NCBI RefSeq assembly: GCF_035594125.1
Contig: NC_087157.1
Coordinates: 2,672,501-2,736,500, forward strand
Source: Scylla paramamosain
Lineage: Eukaryota; Arthropoda; Malacostraca; Decapoda; Portunidae
Length of the DNA stretch: 64,000 bases
Direction: 5' to 3'
The position numbers and the translations under genes are program-made. Each line of letters starts with the position of its first letter. Position 1 is the first letter of the stretch. The notes beneath the pieces are model-generated. The model saw nothing but the letters and a program-made list of their open reading frames with translations, ran no database searches and was not told where the DNA came from. Below are positions 1 to 13,255 of this stretch, in pieces.

Positions 1-21
1 CACTCAGACAGTCAGTCAAGT

Positions 22-55
22 CAATCAATCAATCAATTAATTAATCAATCAATCA
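22..55. repeat. (AATC)n short tandem repeat
   Basis: The window opens with an imperfect AATC tetranucleotide repeat that includes an AATT variant block. The next 350 bases are unique sequence with no recognisable gene. Confidence 0.8.
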
Positions 56-409
56 CTCTCAAGAACCCCTTCACCACAAACCTCCCATGCAGTCAGCCCT
101 CTGTCGTGTGAATATTCTCTCCTCATTCCTCTTCCCTCCATCCGAATACAATACATTAATAAGGCTTTGAAACGGCCTGATTGCGTGGTGTTCAGTGTAG
201 GGTTTCCGCCTTCATGGTCGGTGACTGATTAAGAGCGTGATGGGCCTTTGTGGGGCAGTACCTTTGAGTCAGAGGACGAAGAAAAAAAGCCGAGCAAGAA
301 GGAAGTTCGTGAAACAGGGAAAGTAAGAAGGAAGGAGGAAAGGAAGAAGGACAGAAGGACGTAAGGGAGAAAAGGAAAGTAAGTAAAATTTAAAACATAG
401 AGATGATAT

Positions 410-411
<2 letters not shown>

Positions 412-485
<74 letters not shown>
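412..485. repeat. (GA)n microsatellite
   Basis: This is a perfect GA run of about 37 units. Serine/leucine or arginine/glutamate reading frames across it are low-complexity artefacts. The flank at 486-1,088 is purine-rich unique DNA with a small (CAC)n at 847-867 and no gene I recognise. Confidence 0.95.
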
Positions 486-488
<3 letters not shown>

Positions 489-1086
489 TTTACAGAGCAC
501 TTGGCTCAAACATACATAAACTTGAGCGAGAGAGAACGGAAGGGGCTGGAAGGAGTGGGTGGTCGGGCCATGGGAGGGTGGAAAGTTAAACACGTAAGGA
601 GAGCCGGGAAGCGCAGGGAAGGTAGGAATGGCATACGTGTAGGGAAGTCTACGTGTAATGCTGAGGGGGTTGTGCAAGGAAGAGTAAATGTTTTAGATGA
701 TACATAAAGCGTCAGGTGAGGACAGTTGAGGTGTCTGAGTTACCTGTACAAATTATCCTGGAAAAAAAGAGAATAATGATAACAGCAAAAGATCAGCCAT
801 AGTATGTAATCATTTTAATAACTTCGTGAGTGGTAATAGAGTTTCACCACCACCACCACCACCACTACCATCCTCCCTCTCAAATTAACAAAAATAAAAA
901 GAGTGTAGAGGAGAAAAAAAATCACCTCGTAAATTAATTGAAAGGTTAACTAACAAACAAATAAATAAGCAGAATTAAAGCCTCACATGCATCCAGCCTC
1001 ATCAACCTAATTATTTGTGTGGTAATTGCAGAGCGCAGAGGAGGAAACTTGATTAAAATATTGAATGTGTGGGAAGATGAAATGGG

Positions 1087-1088
<2 letters not shown>

Positions 1089-1168
<80 letters not shown>
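1089..1168. repeat. (CT)n microsatellite
   Basis: A perfect CT run is followed to about 1,660 by a pyrimidine-rich stretch of CT/TCC character. That skew, not coding potential, produces the open frames seen there. Confidence 0.95.
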
Positions 1169-1172
<4 letters not shown>

Positions 1173-1806
1173 CTCTTCTCTTTTCGACCTTCTCCCTTCC
1201 TCTTCTTTTTACTTCTAGCTCTAACTTTGTTCCCATCCCTTCATATTTTACCTCATCCATCCAACCTCACATCCATAGGGCCTTTCCTCACTCATCCATC
1301 CGTCCGTCCTTACCTTCTTTCTTTTCCTCCATCCCTTTCTTCCTGCCTCTCTGCGTCTCTCCTTACTTTCTCTCTCTCTCTCCTGACAGCATGAAGATTC
1401 TCCCAAACATCAGTGTATACCACATTAATAGTTCTGTACCCCCTTCCCAGCATCATCATTACCCACTCTCCTCCCTTTCCGTCAATAGCTCTGTACTTTC
1501 CCCCGTCTCTCTCCCTCATGATTCTCGATTTCCACCACTCCCCTCACATAATAGAAGTTCTCGTAAGTGTCGCCCCTCATCACTCACTTCATAACACTCC
1601 TGCCTCTCCCCTCATCTCTCTAATGACACACTGTACTGTACTCATCCCTCTTTACCTGGAGAAACTGCACACCTTCCCCATCCCCACCAAGGCTTTTTTT
1701 TTTTTTTTTTTGCACATAATACTTCTTTTTTTCTTCCTCAATAGCTGTAATGTAATGTAATATAAGAGTTCTAGAAGGGACGTGATATTTGTGGTATAAT
1801 TTTCAG

Positions 1807-1808
1807 TG

Positions 1809-1868
<60 letters not shown>

Positions 1869-1870
1869 TT
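1807..1870. repeat. (ACT)n microsatellite
   Basis: Twenty-one uninterrupted ACT units. The unique stretch after it (1,871-3,170) contains TTTA/CTTA-rich DNA at 2,130-2,250 and no gene or transposon that I can name. Confidence 0.95.
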
Positions 1871-3164
1871 AAACTAAGCTGTATGCCATAACCAAGAAAG
1901 GATGCTGGCGATTTACAGAAAGAGTTAGAGTTTGTGAAAGTCTGAGGTAAAGTGGTAAAGCAGCACACAAACCATAACTCAGTTTACGTGCCGCCTCGAG
2001 CCGCTCACGCACCGCGAGTTTACTCTTCATGCGGGAAGGCAAATCGTGACCGTCTTAGGAATGTCTCGGCGCCGGGAAACTTTGTCTTGTGGATTGCTTC
2101 GTGATTCTTTTTTCTTCTTGCTTTTTATTTTTTTCGTTTGTTTATTTGCCCCAGTTATTTATTTACTTGTGTTTATTTGCTCAGTTACTTATTTACTTAC
2201 TAGCTTACTTGTTTACTTATCATCTTATTGAATTACATTATTTGCTTAATCTTTCACACTAAACATAGCATACCTTCTACTGTACTGAGAAAGTAACAGA
2301 TACTTAAGCTAGATTATCTGTTGAGTAATTTAACCTGTTGAGTAATTTATCTGTTGTAGTTAATTTAAGCTACTGAAGCCTCACTTTTTTTTTGTTTTTG
2401 TTTTTGTGTGTATTAATTTTAAGATTGTGATTAAAGGTTTGAATTTTTACACCTGATATTGGATCGGCTATATACACGCTGTCACACACTTTGGCCTTTC
2501 CCTGACAGCTTAGTCCTCCTTCACATTTTCTTGTTGTTGCTGTTGCAGTAGTGACATGATATCACTTCCTTCCTCCCCATTGGTAGGTACTATTTCCTTG
2601 TGCAGTAATACAGAGCTCCCCTTTAAGAAAATACTGATTCATATCCGCTTATCCCTACCTGCCAATCACATTTGTATCACGTGTGCCAATATCTCGCTAC
2701 CAGAATTCATGTTAAGCTCTTGCAATCTCACGTTTTCTTTATCTTATTCTCCCTTCTGCTCATTCTCTTCCTCCTCCTCTTAGGGTGCCATAGCGAAGAT
2801 CAATGGAAAAAGAAATGCTTATTAATCCTCCTCCTTATCTTCCTCCTGCTCCATGGCGAAGTAATGTTTGGCTGAGGCGCCTCGCTAATGGCTGCGGGTA
2901 GTTTTGAGAATCAGGTGAATCGGACATTGTTCCATTCACTGTCCCACGCACTCCTCCGTTCCACACCACCCTGGACAGCCTCGACTCTTTCCGTAAAAAG
3001 CTTCCCTCTTCGCCGACATAGTTCATCGTCTCCCGCAAATCGTTTACGTGTGGGATAAAATTTGGTGTGTAGTTTGCTTGCCCGCCCGCACAGCGATACG
3101 CCGCGCTTCGAGTGATTGGCGGCGGCTGACGAAGCAAGGAATGGGATGGGAGATGAATTTAGTC

Positions 3165-3170
<6 letters not shown>

Positions 3171-3238
<68 letters not shown>
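3171..3238. repeat. (CT)n microsatellite
   Basis: A perfect CT run. A GA run on the same strand lies 233 bases downstream (3,472-3,501), so the two are inverted complements. Confidence 0.95.
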
Positions 3239-3242
<4 letters not shown>

Positions 3243-3470
3243 CATTATTAACATCACAATTATCTTTTTCATTTTCTGTTTCGCTCAATGGTTCTTCTGA
3301 GCCTCATTTCTCATCATACTTCTTCATTATTCCTCCTCCATTCCATTAACGTGACGTGTCTCCTTCACCTCACGTTTTCAGTCTTACCGGGTAGTTCCAC
3401 TTTAGGCCGTTCCTCAAATTTCCTTGGGACAAAAACCGGCTATATTATGGGAGGGCTCTCGTACGGAAAC

Positions 3471-3471
<1 letters not shown>

Positions 3472-3501
<30 letters not shown>
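3472..3501. repeat. (GA)n microsatellite
   Basis: A short perfect GA run, complementary in orientation to the CT array at 3,171-3,238. Confidence 0.9.
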
Positions 3502-3502
<1 letters not shown>

Positions 3503-3722
3503 ACGGGATCTTAAAGGTAGAATTCAGACCTAGGGATGAAGAAAGTATGAAAGGAAAAGCAAAAAAAAAAAAAAAACGAGCAAGGAAGGCATTATAGAAA
3601 ATAGCAAGGGAGGTCGATTACATTTTTCCTCTTGTTATTTTTTTTTTTTTCGCAATTACACATCGGTTTTCCTCTCCCACCTCCCCCTACCAGGCCTTCT
3701 TTGTTTTCCTCTTCTTCCTCCC

Positions 3723-3726
<4 letters not shown>

Positions 3727-3812
<86 letters not shown>
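3727..3812. repeat. (CT)n microsatellite in a polypyrimidine tract
   Basis: A CT array of about 43 units is embedded in a longer pyrimidine-rich stretch (about 3,620-4,110) with few purines. Such strand asymmetry can adopt triplex DNA. The 167-aa open frame across it has no domain character. Confidence 0.9.
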
Positions 3813-3814
<2 letters not shown>

Positions 3815-4381
3815 CTTTTCTTCTTGCCTCCTTCCCTTTCTTTCTCGCGCTCTTCTCTTTCTCTTGTTCTTTTCTGTCTTCCTCTCTCTTCCTCTCTTTT
3901 TTCTGAATTGTTTCCTCTCTTTGTCTTCCTTGCTCCCTTTCTGTCTCCCTTTTTTTTATTTTCCCACTGCCTCCCTTTTTGTTTCACGTCTCTTGATACA
4001 TCTTCTCTACCTGCATCCCTCTCTGATTCCCACCATCTTTACCTTTCTATCTTCTCTCATTCTCATTCTCTCGTTTTCTGTCCCTCCTTTCCCTTCTTCG
4101 TCACTCTTCTTTCTTCTTCATCTGATGTTATATAATTATACAGTATACATATATATTGATGTATTTTGTATCTTAAACTGCACAAAAAACAAATCACTAA
4201 ATTCAAGACAATTTGCTGGACAGCCCCGGTAAAATGCAGGCAGTGATTCAGTGGGTGAGCATCAAGGAGGATGAAGGACGTGTTTCAGGAGGAGTGAGCT
4301 GGAAATGTTTGGTCAAAAGTGGAGTGAGGCCGCTGATATCCGGAACCTTACGTTATGTGAAAGCGGTGCTGGATTTAACTA

Positions 4382-4383
<2 letters not shown>

Positions 4384-4432
<49 letters not shown>
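4384..4432. repeat. (GT)n microsatellite
   Basis: A perfect GT run. It is the first of a cluster that continues with AT, CT and CA arrays to 4,925. Confidence 0.95.
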
Positions 4433-4434
<2 letters not shown>

Positions 4435-4558
4435 TGCACGCATGTAAAAAAACATAATATTTGTATGTACACACGTTTACATGCTATCAAAATTCTACAC
4501 AAAAGCAGCAGAATATTTTTTTATATAAAGAAGAGCAAAATACAAGTAAAGATTAAAA

Positions 4559-4559
<1 letters not shown>

Positions 4560-4650
<91 letters not shown>
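4560..4650. repeat. (AT)n microsatellite
   Basis: A perfect AT run of about 45 units, self-complementary and therefore cruciform-prone. Confidence 0.95.
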
Positions 4651-4652
<2 letters not shown>

Positions 4653-4714
4653 TAGAATGTGTAAATACCAACAGATGTAGGTGCTCCATTTCGCTTTCAT
4701 ACTTTAGCTGCATT

Positions 4715-4927
<213 letters not shown>

Positions 4928-5388
4928 TTGAAGGATTAGATTTAATACTTCTCATTTTCAAAAATACTGAAAAATTCAGCTAGTTGTACATTTTTACATT
5001 AAATTTGTGATTTTATATCATTGGCCACGACTGGATTGAAAACTACATTTTGGAGGTCTTCGTTTCTCAAGCCAAACTTTAGTTCCTGTGTGGAGCAATG
5101 TGTCATCCTCGCCAGACACGTCTCGCAGAGGAAGTTGTGACTGAGGCTTGCGATGCCAACGTTGTTCCTGGGACCACAAAGATGACCTGTGCCTCAAAAA
5201 TAGTTCTGTTAACCGAGGAGTCAACCATGCACACGTCTGTGCACGCGTTTAGCCACGAGTTTCTTTTTCTTTTTTACTTATCTTGGGAAGTCTTCAATTG
5301 ACAAGGCACATCATTTAACACAAAGAAGCAACTGCTTACCTGTGTATGTAACCCATGCTTGTTTACATTCGAGGAAAAGTACAGACGA

Positions 5389-5525
<137 letters not shown>

Positions 5526-6548
5526 TGCGTGTTCAAGAAATTTTCGTCCTTCAAGAAGCTGATTAGAGAAAAAAATAAAAAATAAAAAAAAGAAAATATA
5601 TATTCGTGTGGCGGTCCCTTGAGTCTAATGGAGCACACTCTTAGACGACCCGGAACGGACACACTAAGCGGGAGAAGTTAATTTGAGCCACTTAGCACAA
5701 GAAGCTCCCTTATGTCCCTGCCAAGCCAAACAACCTGCTGGCCTTGTTAGCCCACCCGTCAGACCACTGAGGTGCGCTGGCTTGCCTCATCCGTCTTTAT
5801 GATCCCTTTAGCTGGCTGATAATCCCCCTCGTTATCCCTGCCCAGCACTGCCAGATTTGTCTTTTCCTCCATCTTCAGGATCTTTATTTTCCGGCAGCCT
5901 TTTGACTTGGAGGTGTTGTTAATTGGCATCTTGTTTCGGCACAGCTGAGGCTCAGACTTTGGGAGGTCACTGTCTTGTCACGGCGAGGATGATAAGATGG
6001 GAAAGGAAGTGTTCTCATAATTATTGTGTCACTTTGATTTACTTTGACTTTTATTCATCTCTCGTCACTCTCTTTTTAATTCGTTCTTCTTCTGTGATCC
6101 TTTTTATTCTTTCTGTTATCTTTCTTTATGTTTCTGTATCATTTATAAGCCACGATAAATTGAAAATAATTTCTTATAGAAGATAGAAAACATGGGAAAT
6201 TGTTTCGAAAAATGCAAAAATATTACAGCGAACGGCAACATTTGGCAACAAGGTGTCTGGAGCCGGTTCGACCCAGCCGTGACCTCATGCCGACACTTTA
6301 GTTGTTGTACTTTTTCGCTGGGGCGACGTGAAAGGGCGGGTGGGTAGCGATGTTGTGGTAGGTCTGCACGCGGTGTACCCAGCCGCGACCCGCTGCCCGA
6401 CACCCACGTGACGTGCCAGCCTCGTGGTGGCCAACACGTGTCTGAGTGGCTGGCTATCCTGTTTGTCTCTATAGGAAACCCATAGATACTTATAACTCAA
6501 CATTAAAGATCAACCACTGTCACCAGTCGTCTATTATTACATCAGTGC

Positions 6549-6551
<3 letters not shown>

Positions 6552-6606
<55 letters not shown>
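6552..6606. repeat. (GA)n microsatellite
   Basis: A perfect GA run. From 6,607 to 7,084 the sequence is unique, AT-rich and featureless to my reading. Confidence 0.95.
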
Positions 6607-6609
<3 letters not shown>

Positions 6610-7084
6610 ATTAAAACAACGGCAAAAAGGTTTTATTGTTATAGACATACAGTAGATTTATAATATAAAAGAAATGTTTATTTGGGGGAAGAAAGTAGAA
6701 AAGGAGGGAAAAAATCACATTAGGTAAGATCCGGACCTTTTAAAAAAGTATGAAAATTTTGCTATTCAAAATTTTCCTCTAAGATTACAGAATGTTGAAT
6801 CATGAAACGTAGATGGAGAATATTGACATAAAAGAAATATATATCAATCGATAAAGTGTGTCTTTTTAGTGTCTCAGTTTCTTTTAAAAGTGAAATATGG
6901 TTATTATCTACACACCACTCCTAAGAAGTCAAAAGAATATTTTACATATGTACAACGGTTCACCTTTAAGTGAGGAACATGCCCCAATAATCAGATAAGA
7001 ATTTTGAGGTTAAAATTTTTTTCACATTTTTTCAATTAACTAAAACGAAAGCGACACACTAAATTGAACGAGACTAGAGCACAC

Positions 7085-7140
7085 CCCGACCAAACCAGAC
7101 GAAACCAAACCAGGTCACACTAGACCAAACCAGACCAGAT
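7085..7140. repeat. Imperfect ACCAAACCAG minisatellite
   Basis: A short decayed tandem repeat built from ACCAAACCAG/ACCAGACG-like blocks, four to five copies. No gene overlaps it. Confidence 0.6.
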
Positions 7141-7910
7141 GTTTTTATCGCCTCTTCTTCTGTGAACCATCCATACCGCCTCTCCCTCCGTCTTCCAAAG
7201 GCGTCACCTGTAGATCACTATTCACTGCTAACATTTTCCATTACACCTGATGAGGCGAGGGACCCACTGAAGACTAACTGCTGTACGTGGAGGACGGGAA
7301 ATAATGAGAGCAAGTTCTTCCTCCCGCGAGACTCACTTGTGAAGAGGGACTGGCGCGCCCATTAGAGGCTCCACGCCGCTGCCTCCCGTCACCTTCGTCA
7401 TTCCGAGAGAAATTGTTGAGGAGCGGACCACAAAAAAAAAAAAAAAAAATATGGTTGGAATAGGGATGTAGGCTTTGTGAAGGGAAAGGGAAGGGTTTTC
7501 TCTCCATCCTTTATATCACCCTTTCCCAGACCAAAGACAAGTCGCACAGTGTTTTTCTCTGGGGTCGCCAAGCCATCCAAATATCAAGCGTCGTATGTTC
7601 CCGATCCTATGATGCTTTCAGTGTATCTCCATATTACTGTTATGTTACAATGCAGCGACATTTTGTTTCGGTATTCTACTATAATCTTGATGCAATGGTT
7701 GAGATCCCCAGTCCTGCATCAGTCGTATATCAATGTATTTGCTGATTTTGATATATGTACATACTTACATATATACATTTTTATTTATATAACATTATAG
7801 GGATGCGTATTTGTTTATTATCTATTCAACCTTCCAAAACTTCTCTTACACGGACATTAACTGTCCATTAGTTTCACAGCCTACGACCTGTAGTCAGATT
7901 GCAGATATAC

Positions 7911-8120
<210 letters not shown>

Positions 8121-8129
8121 CACGGGATC

Positions 8130-8189
8130 GTAGCCACGGCTGGAGGCGCATGACTGGGGTCGCCTGAAATAAAAGATTCGGAACTGCTG
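8130..8189 (+). mobile_element. Probable hAT-family 3' terminal fragment
   Basis: The stretch ends with GGGGTCGCCTGAAATAAAAG and then TTCGGAACTGCTG at 8,177-8,189. This resembles the usual 3' end of hAT miniature elements (a GGGGTCGC block, then GTTGAGAACCRCTG). The matching 5' terminus is not visible and may be lost beyond the AT array. Terminal bases alone carry the call, so it is tentative. Confidence 0.4.
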
Positions 8190-8927
8190 CTCTATTTTGA
8201 ATACAAATGTGTTGTCCTCCACTTAAAATTTTCATTTTAGCACACAGCATCCTTAAAGTTTGGTGTTCTGTACCGTCTTTGCCAATTTTTGTACCCCGCC
8301 TCCGCAGGCACTAATTCAAACGTCCTTGTAGGGAGTGCGCCTCTCATGCATGGAGGGAGAGAAGGTTCAGTCACACAGCCTTATCAAGCATGGTGGACTC
8401 ATAAGCTTGTTACCTCATCGACTTTCCTCCAAGTGAATATCTTCAATTTTTCACACCTCATTTATCTTGTGTTATTCCCTTGGTGATTACTCTGTGCTTG
8501 GTATCTGCAGTCTCCCACCACATCCTCGAGGCCTCACCATACCAGGCTCTCTACCTACTTACTTTTATTCTGTACATCCTATTAATGCAATAGTTAACCA
8601 GGTGTGGCATTGCACGCGTTGAGGTGACGGTGACAGGGTGTTTGAGGCAATGTGAGGGAGAGGCTTTAAATATTTTTTTTCTGTTTGTTTGTTTGTTTGG
8701 GAGAAAGGGATGGGGGAAAGACTCGAGCGTTTAATGAGAGTACGTACCAAAGAGACGTTAAAGGATTGTTAGTATTCACATGTCCAAGTGTTTATCCACA
8801 TGTGCCAACCTCATCGCGGGCAGGGAATGTGCGGGAGAGAGTGGTGGGAAGGGAAAAAAAAAAAAAATGGACGTGTGAGAGAACAAGATAGGGAGCATAA
8901 GGTGGGAAGTGGATGAATATAGGGAAC

Positions 8928-8929
<2 letters not shown>

Positions 8930-8995
<66 letters not shown>
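8930..8995. repeat. (GA)n microsatellite
   Basis: A perfect GA run followed by a purine-rich stretch (9,120-9,360) of GGA/GAA character that yields a Lys/Arg/Glu-rich open frame without domain features. Confidence 0.95.
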
Positions 8996-8998
<3 letters not shown>

Positions 8999-9379
8999 TC
9001 GGAAGGAAAAAAAATCTGTGACTCTCCGGAGAATACTGAGGGTACATGAACCATGTATACCTTGCATCTCACGAGTTTACCTTCCTTGGAGTGACTCTTG
9101 GCGGCGCTACAGGCTGAAGGGTACAGCGCCGAGCAGCACCAGGAGGAGGAGGAGGAGTCACAAGAAGAAAAAAAAAGGAAATTGTAGTCAAAGGAAGAGG
9201 AAAAAGAAGAGAATCACACAAAAAGAAGAGAAATCACCAGGAAAAATAAAGGTAATAAGAGAAGGAGGTAAACGAGGAAGAGGAATGATGAAAGATGAGG
9301 AAGAGATGGATGCATTAGAAAAAAGAAGAGAAAGAAAATTTAAAAGATAAGAAAATAAGGAAAGAATCCGTCAGCCTAC

Positions 9380-9695
9380 ACGTGGCAGTCCATGCATACC
9401 TGCTTATTTCCACCTATCATCCTCATCTATAGATTTATGTGGCCTTTTTAAAGCTCCCTAATGACTCGGTACTAACAATCTGATCACTGAGTCTGTTTCA
9501 TTCATCTACCACTTTATTTGAGTATGAATTCCTTTTTTTTTTACTTCACCAAGCTTGAACCCATTATTACTTGTGTCCTAATTACTGACCCTCAGGATTT
9601 TGCTTATGTCGACTGTTACATCCCCTATACCATTTAAAAACCTCTGTCAGGTCCGCTCCTAGCCTCTGCCTCACAAAGGAATGCAAATTTAAGAG
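9380..9695 (-). mobile_element. CR1-like LINE, C-terminal fragment (antisense)
   Basis: Read on the minus strand, this stretch encodes the decayed C-terminus of a CR1-type non-LTR retrotransposon. The recognisable order is a DLTEVFKWYRG-like block (complement of about 9,625-9,655), a FKLE-like region, a VIRLLVPSH..GALKR block and an IDEDDRW end near 9,400. Intact relatives read roughly DLIEVFKWY, then VVSAESLGSFKR, then LDKFMDGDERW. Stops and frameshifts interrupt it. It supplies the tail missing from the sense CR1 relic at 30.4-32.15 kb, which stops just before this block. The family call rests on motif memory, not a search. Confidence 0.65.
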
Positions 9696-9917
9696 CCAGG
9701 AACAGCGTTAATAGCTGGGAATGAGGAGTAGGAGCAGAAAAGGGGAAGGAAGAAGCCCTTTTGATCGATACGAAATCCCGGCGAGTGATTGATGGGGATG
9801 AGGGACGTAATTTTCCCCTCAGCACATTGTTAAGATGCTTTCCATTGTGTCCTCTCATCATTAATGCCACGAATTTGTTCCCTCCCCTCCTACCCACCTC
9901 CATCACTGTCACTACCA

Positions 9918-9942
9918 CCACCGCCGCCGCCGCCGCCGCCAT
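9918..9942. repeat. (ACC)n(GCC)n short triplet repeat
   Basis: Two adjoining triplet blocks, three ACC then seven CGC units, in an otherwise unique stretch. Confidence 0.7.
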
Positions 9943-10068
9943 TAGGAGACAGCCACGTGTCATCAGCTTTTCCTAGAAGTTCTCAGCTCGGTAACAATTG
10001 TTCTCCTTGGCATTAACGAAACTTCTACTACTTCTTTGCCCTTGTTTACCTAATACTGGATGGATGTC

Positions 10069-10072
<4 letters not shown>

Positions 10073-10139
<67 letters not shown>
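10073..10139. repeat. (CA)n microsatellite
   Basis: A perfect CA run of about 33 units. Confidence 0.95.
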
Positions 10140-10142
<3 letters not shown>

Positions 10143-10267
10143 GACATACACGTACTATTGCTCTGAGGAAAATATTAAAATTGAAAATGTCTTTGTTGTT
10201 GCTTTTATTCATCACTGCAATTCTCCTCCTTCGTGAATCTCTTTCTCGTCCTCATTTTTGTCATCAC

Positions 10268-10372
10268 TGCCTCCTCCTCCTCCTCCTTCTCCTCCTCCTC
10301 CTCCTCCTCCTCCTCCTCCTCCTCCTCCTCCTCCTCCTTCTCCTTCTCCTCCTCCTCCTCCTTCCTCCAAAT
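10268..10372. repeat. (CTC)n microsatellite
   Basis: CTC triplets with scattered CTT variants. This array lies just upstream of the long CT array, giving a pyrimidine-only strand over much of 10,268-10,557. Confidence 0.95.
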
Positions 10373-10417
10373 TTCTTTGACGTTTTATGAGTCGAATATC
10401 GGATAGAGTCCCTTACG

Positions 10418-10713
<296 letters not shown>

Positions 10714-10749
10714 AAATGAAGCCACGGAGATCGTGAATGGAAATGTTAA

Positions 10750-10751
<2 letters not shown>

Positions 10752-10804
<53 letters not shown>

Positions 10805-10818
10805 TGTGTGTGTGTGTG
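10752..10818. repeat. (TG)n microsatellite
   Basis: A GT run with one TC interruption near its end. Confidence 0.95.
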
Positions 10819-10974
10819 AAGGTGGAGGTGGGGTAAATTCTATTGAGTAATTACTATATATATCACTGCCAACATATACATAAAAGTATATCATATAAAG
10901 CCTCAGTTTCCTGTTTTCTAGAAAAAAAGAGAAAACAAAAAAATAAAAAACAAGCAAGTCCTCACTGCGCTCAT

Positions 10975-11850
10975 CTTCGGTATCCTGATGGAAGGGACAC
11001 ATTCGTCCTTTCATCGGTGGCCTAATGGCTCCAGCAATCAGGCGACGGTTGTTAGAGAACAAAACAAAACGCTCAGTCGAATAACTATGTGTGTCCAGGC
11101 ACGAACTCTCAAATCCACTCGAAAGAATTTGGAGATTCTGCCTCAGTCCTGGCTGCCACCACTGCCCAGGGTTTGCTTTGCGGCTTTTCGAGGCATCCAT
11201 GCTTAAAGTGTCCGGCGAGTAAACCTGTGTGTCACAAGTGCCAGAAAGAGTCACTGTGCTAAAGAGTGTTGATCCTCCAATGTTTGTGCTTCTGGTGTCC
11301 TTTGTGTCCGTGTTTCTCCGGCTACTGTAACTTTAGCGGGCGCTGCCTTGCCAAACAAGGTCGTTAAGGTTTCTGTTACTGGAATAAAAACAGATGGACT
11401 TCTTGACAGTGGCAATTCCGAAGGTTTCACTCATCCAAATTTTGTCACACGCCGCTCCTTGAAAGTGCAGTATTCATGAAGTACGGTGACAATGACGTCT
11501 AATTTGCTCTACTCGGACGTGTGGAGATCGTAAATTTAAGATCAAAGTGAACGGCAGAAAGTAAGAAGTAATACGTTTCGCTTTGTTGTCACAATTGTGC
11601 TGACGTTATCTTGGATCAAAGTTTCCAGAAGCTGCATGAGAAGGTTATAATGATTTACGATGGTGACTTACCCCTCTTGTTATCTGTGGATTCGGCGTGA
11701 TAAATAGTGACACTCCAGAACTGTTCGTTAACTTGACAACTGACTGTCATCCAATCACAACTAAACCACGACGCTTCTCCGTTGAGGGTCGTTATCTTAT
11801 AGAGAGGGAAGTGGGAAAGACCGGCAAGACAAGGAATTACTGAATCGAGC
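10975..11850 (+). mobile_element. Ty3/gypsy retrotransposon relic (gag C-terminus, protease, start of RT)
   Basis: Fragments of a gag-pol polyprotein appear in order across three frames. First comes a gag C-terminal block with LMAPAIRRRLLENKT (from about 11,022). Next is a zinc-knuckle region at about 11,230-11,274 with CHKC, H and C in CX2CX4HX4C order once a single-base slip is allowed for. Then come a retropepsin active site LLDSGNS (DSG codons 11,405-11,413) and a CGFGVINS..PELFVNL..DCHPI..KPRRFS block leading into the RT N-terminus (about 11,690-11,790). Stops and frameshifts show it is dead. The RT catalytic core, integrase and LTRs are not visible, so it is a partial copy. Confidence 0.75.
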
Positions 11851-11916
11851 AGATTCTGAAAAGAATATAATTAGGTTTGGAAACACTGTTTTGATTTATT
11901 TGCTCAAATGCAATGG

Positions 11917-11920
<4 letters not shown>

Positions 11921-11951
<31 letters not shown>
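11921..11951. repeat. (GT)n microsatellite
   Basis: A short GT run that leads into imperfect GGTTGGGTGG blocks. From 12,000 to 12,600 I see only purine-rich unique DNA with (GAT/AAC)-type imperfect repeats at 12,350-12,430. Confidence 0.85.
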
Positions 11952-11955
<4 letters not shown>

Positions 11956-12655
11956 GGTGGTTGGGTGGTTGTGTTGGTGAGTGGGTGAATGAGCAGCTGT
12001 TTGGGTGTGCGTTTCATGATGTTTGAACAAATGATTAATGTATTGTCAGGGAAAGGAAAGAATAATGAACTGCAAGGGTATTTGCTTTTGTGTAGCGTGT
12101 AAGATAACCCGTGTGTGTTTGTATGTGGGGTGTAGGTGTGGAGGCTGGGGGATATGGAGGGGGCTATCTCTGATTGCGTTTTTCTAGTCTGCAGGAGAGG
12201 CATTTATAGTACTCCAGGGAAAGACGAACAGACACAGGCGAAGAAATAAAACTAAAGACACTGAGAAACAAACGAAGACAGATACGAGTACATATAGGGA
12301 AAAAAAAAAATAGAATAGCAGACTACCAGCAAACTAAAAAGCAGTAACAGTAATGATGATGATAATGATGATAATAAGAACAATAACAAGAACAAGAACA
12401 AGGAGAGGAAGAAGAAGGAGAAAAAGAAGAAAAGAACTAAAAGAAGTTGGTGGTTTGTCAGCACAATCTATTTATTTTACGAATGATTGACAGTTTGCGG
12501 AAGCATCCCACTCAAACAGACTTTCCCTTAATGGATTTACCTTATAATCACTTTAGGTCATGATATCATTAAGGCTTTTCCATTGTGATCTTATTAATCA
12601 GCATTCGCTTTCAGTCAAATTATTGATTTCGTAATTATTTACTAATGTTCTTTTT

Positions 12656-12660
<5 letters not shown>

Positions 12661-12749
<89 letters not shown>
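12661..12749. repeat. (GA)n microsatellite
   Basis: A perfect GA run of about 44 units next to the antisense LINE relic that follows. Confidence 0.95.
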
Positions 12750-12752
<3 letters not shown>

Positions 12753-12789
12753 TAACAGTCTACAAACAGACAGACAGATAGACAGTTGC

Positions 12790-13255
12790 ATATGATATAT
12801 ATGGCCAGTGTGAAAGGAGACCTGTGATTACAGTGAAATCATGAATAAATTGGCAGAGAGTGAGTGACAGGACAGAATCATGAAGAACACCACTGGCAAC
12901 AGACATGGGAGAAGAATAATGGTCGTCTACCACAGCAGCAACGGAACAGTCAGAAAAAAAATATTGAGATGAAATTACACAAAGTCATAGGAAGGTAATT
13001 TGGAATTTAAAGCTTTGCGTCAAAGGTTATCAGATACCTTCGCTGTGACTAAGGCGACAGCAAAGATTTTACCGAAACTAAGATTCGGCAAGAAACACCC
13101 TATGAACACCAGCAGAACAGCTACGACGCAACCTACTATACTGGTGATCAGAAATATGATTTTCAAGTTTCTTAGAAATACAGAAAATTAAATAGGTCGA
13201 CAGTTTGAAGAGTTACAGCGATTAGCTTTCTTGGAAACAAGAATACTGAGTGAAT
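12790..13255 (-). mobile_element. Jockey-like LINE reverse transcriptase relic (antisense)
   Basis: The minus strand carries decayed RT blocks of a Jockey/I-type LINE. One has FAVALVTAKVSDN followed by RKALNSKLPSYDF, corresponding to the canonical VALDISKAFDRVWHKALLSKLPSYGF region. Another has VVDDHYSS..GVLHDSVLSLTL, corresponding to VVVDGH..GVPQGSVLSPTLF. The catalytic aspartate of the AFD block is replaced or out of frame and several stops are present. A sense relic of what looks like the same family lies at about 39.8-40.4 kb. Confidence 0.65.
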
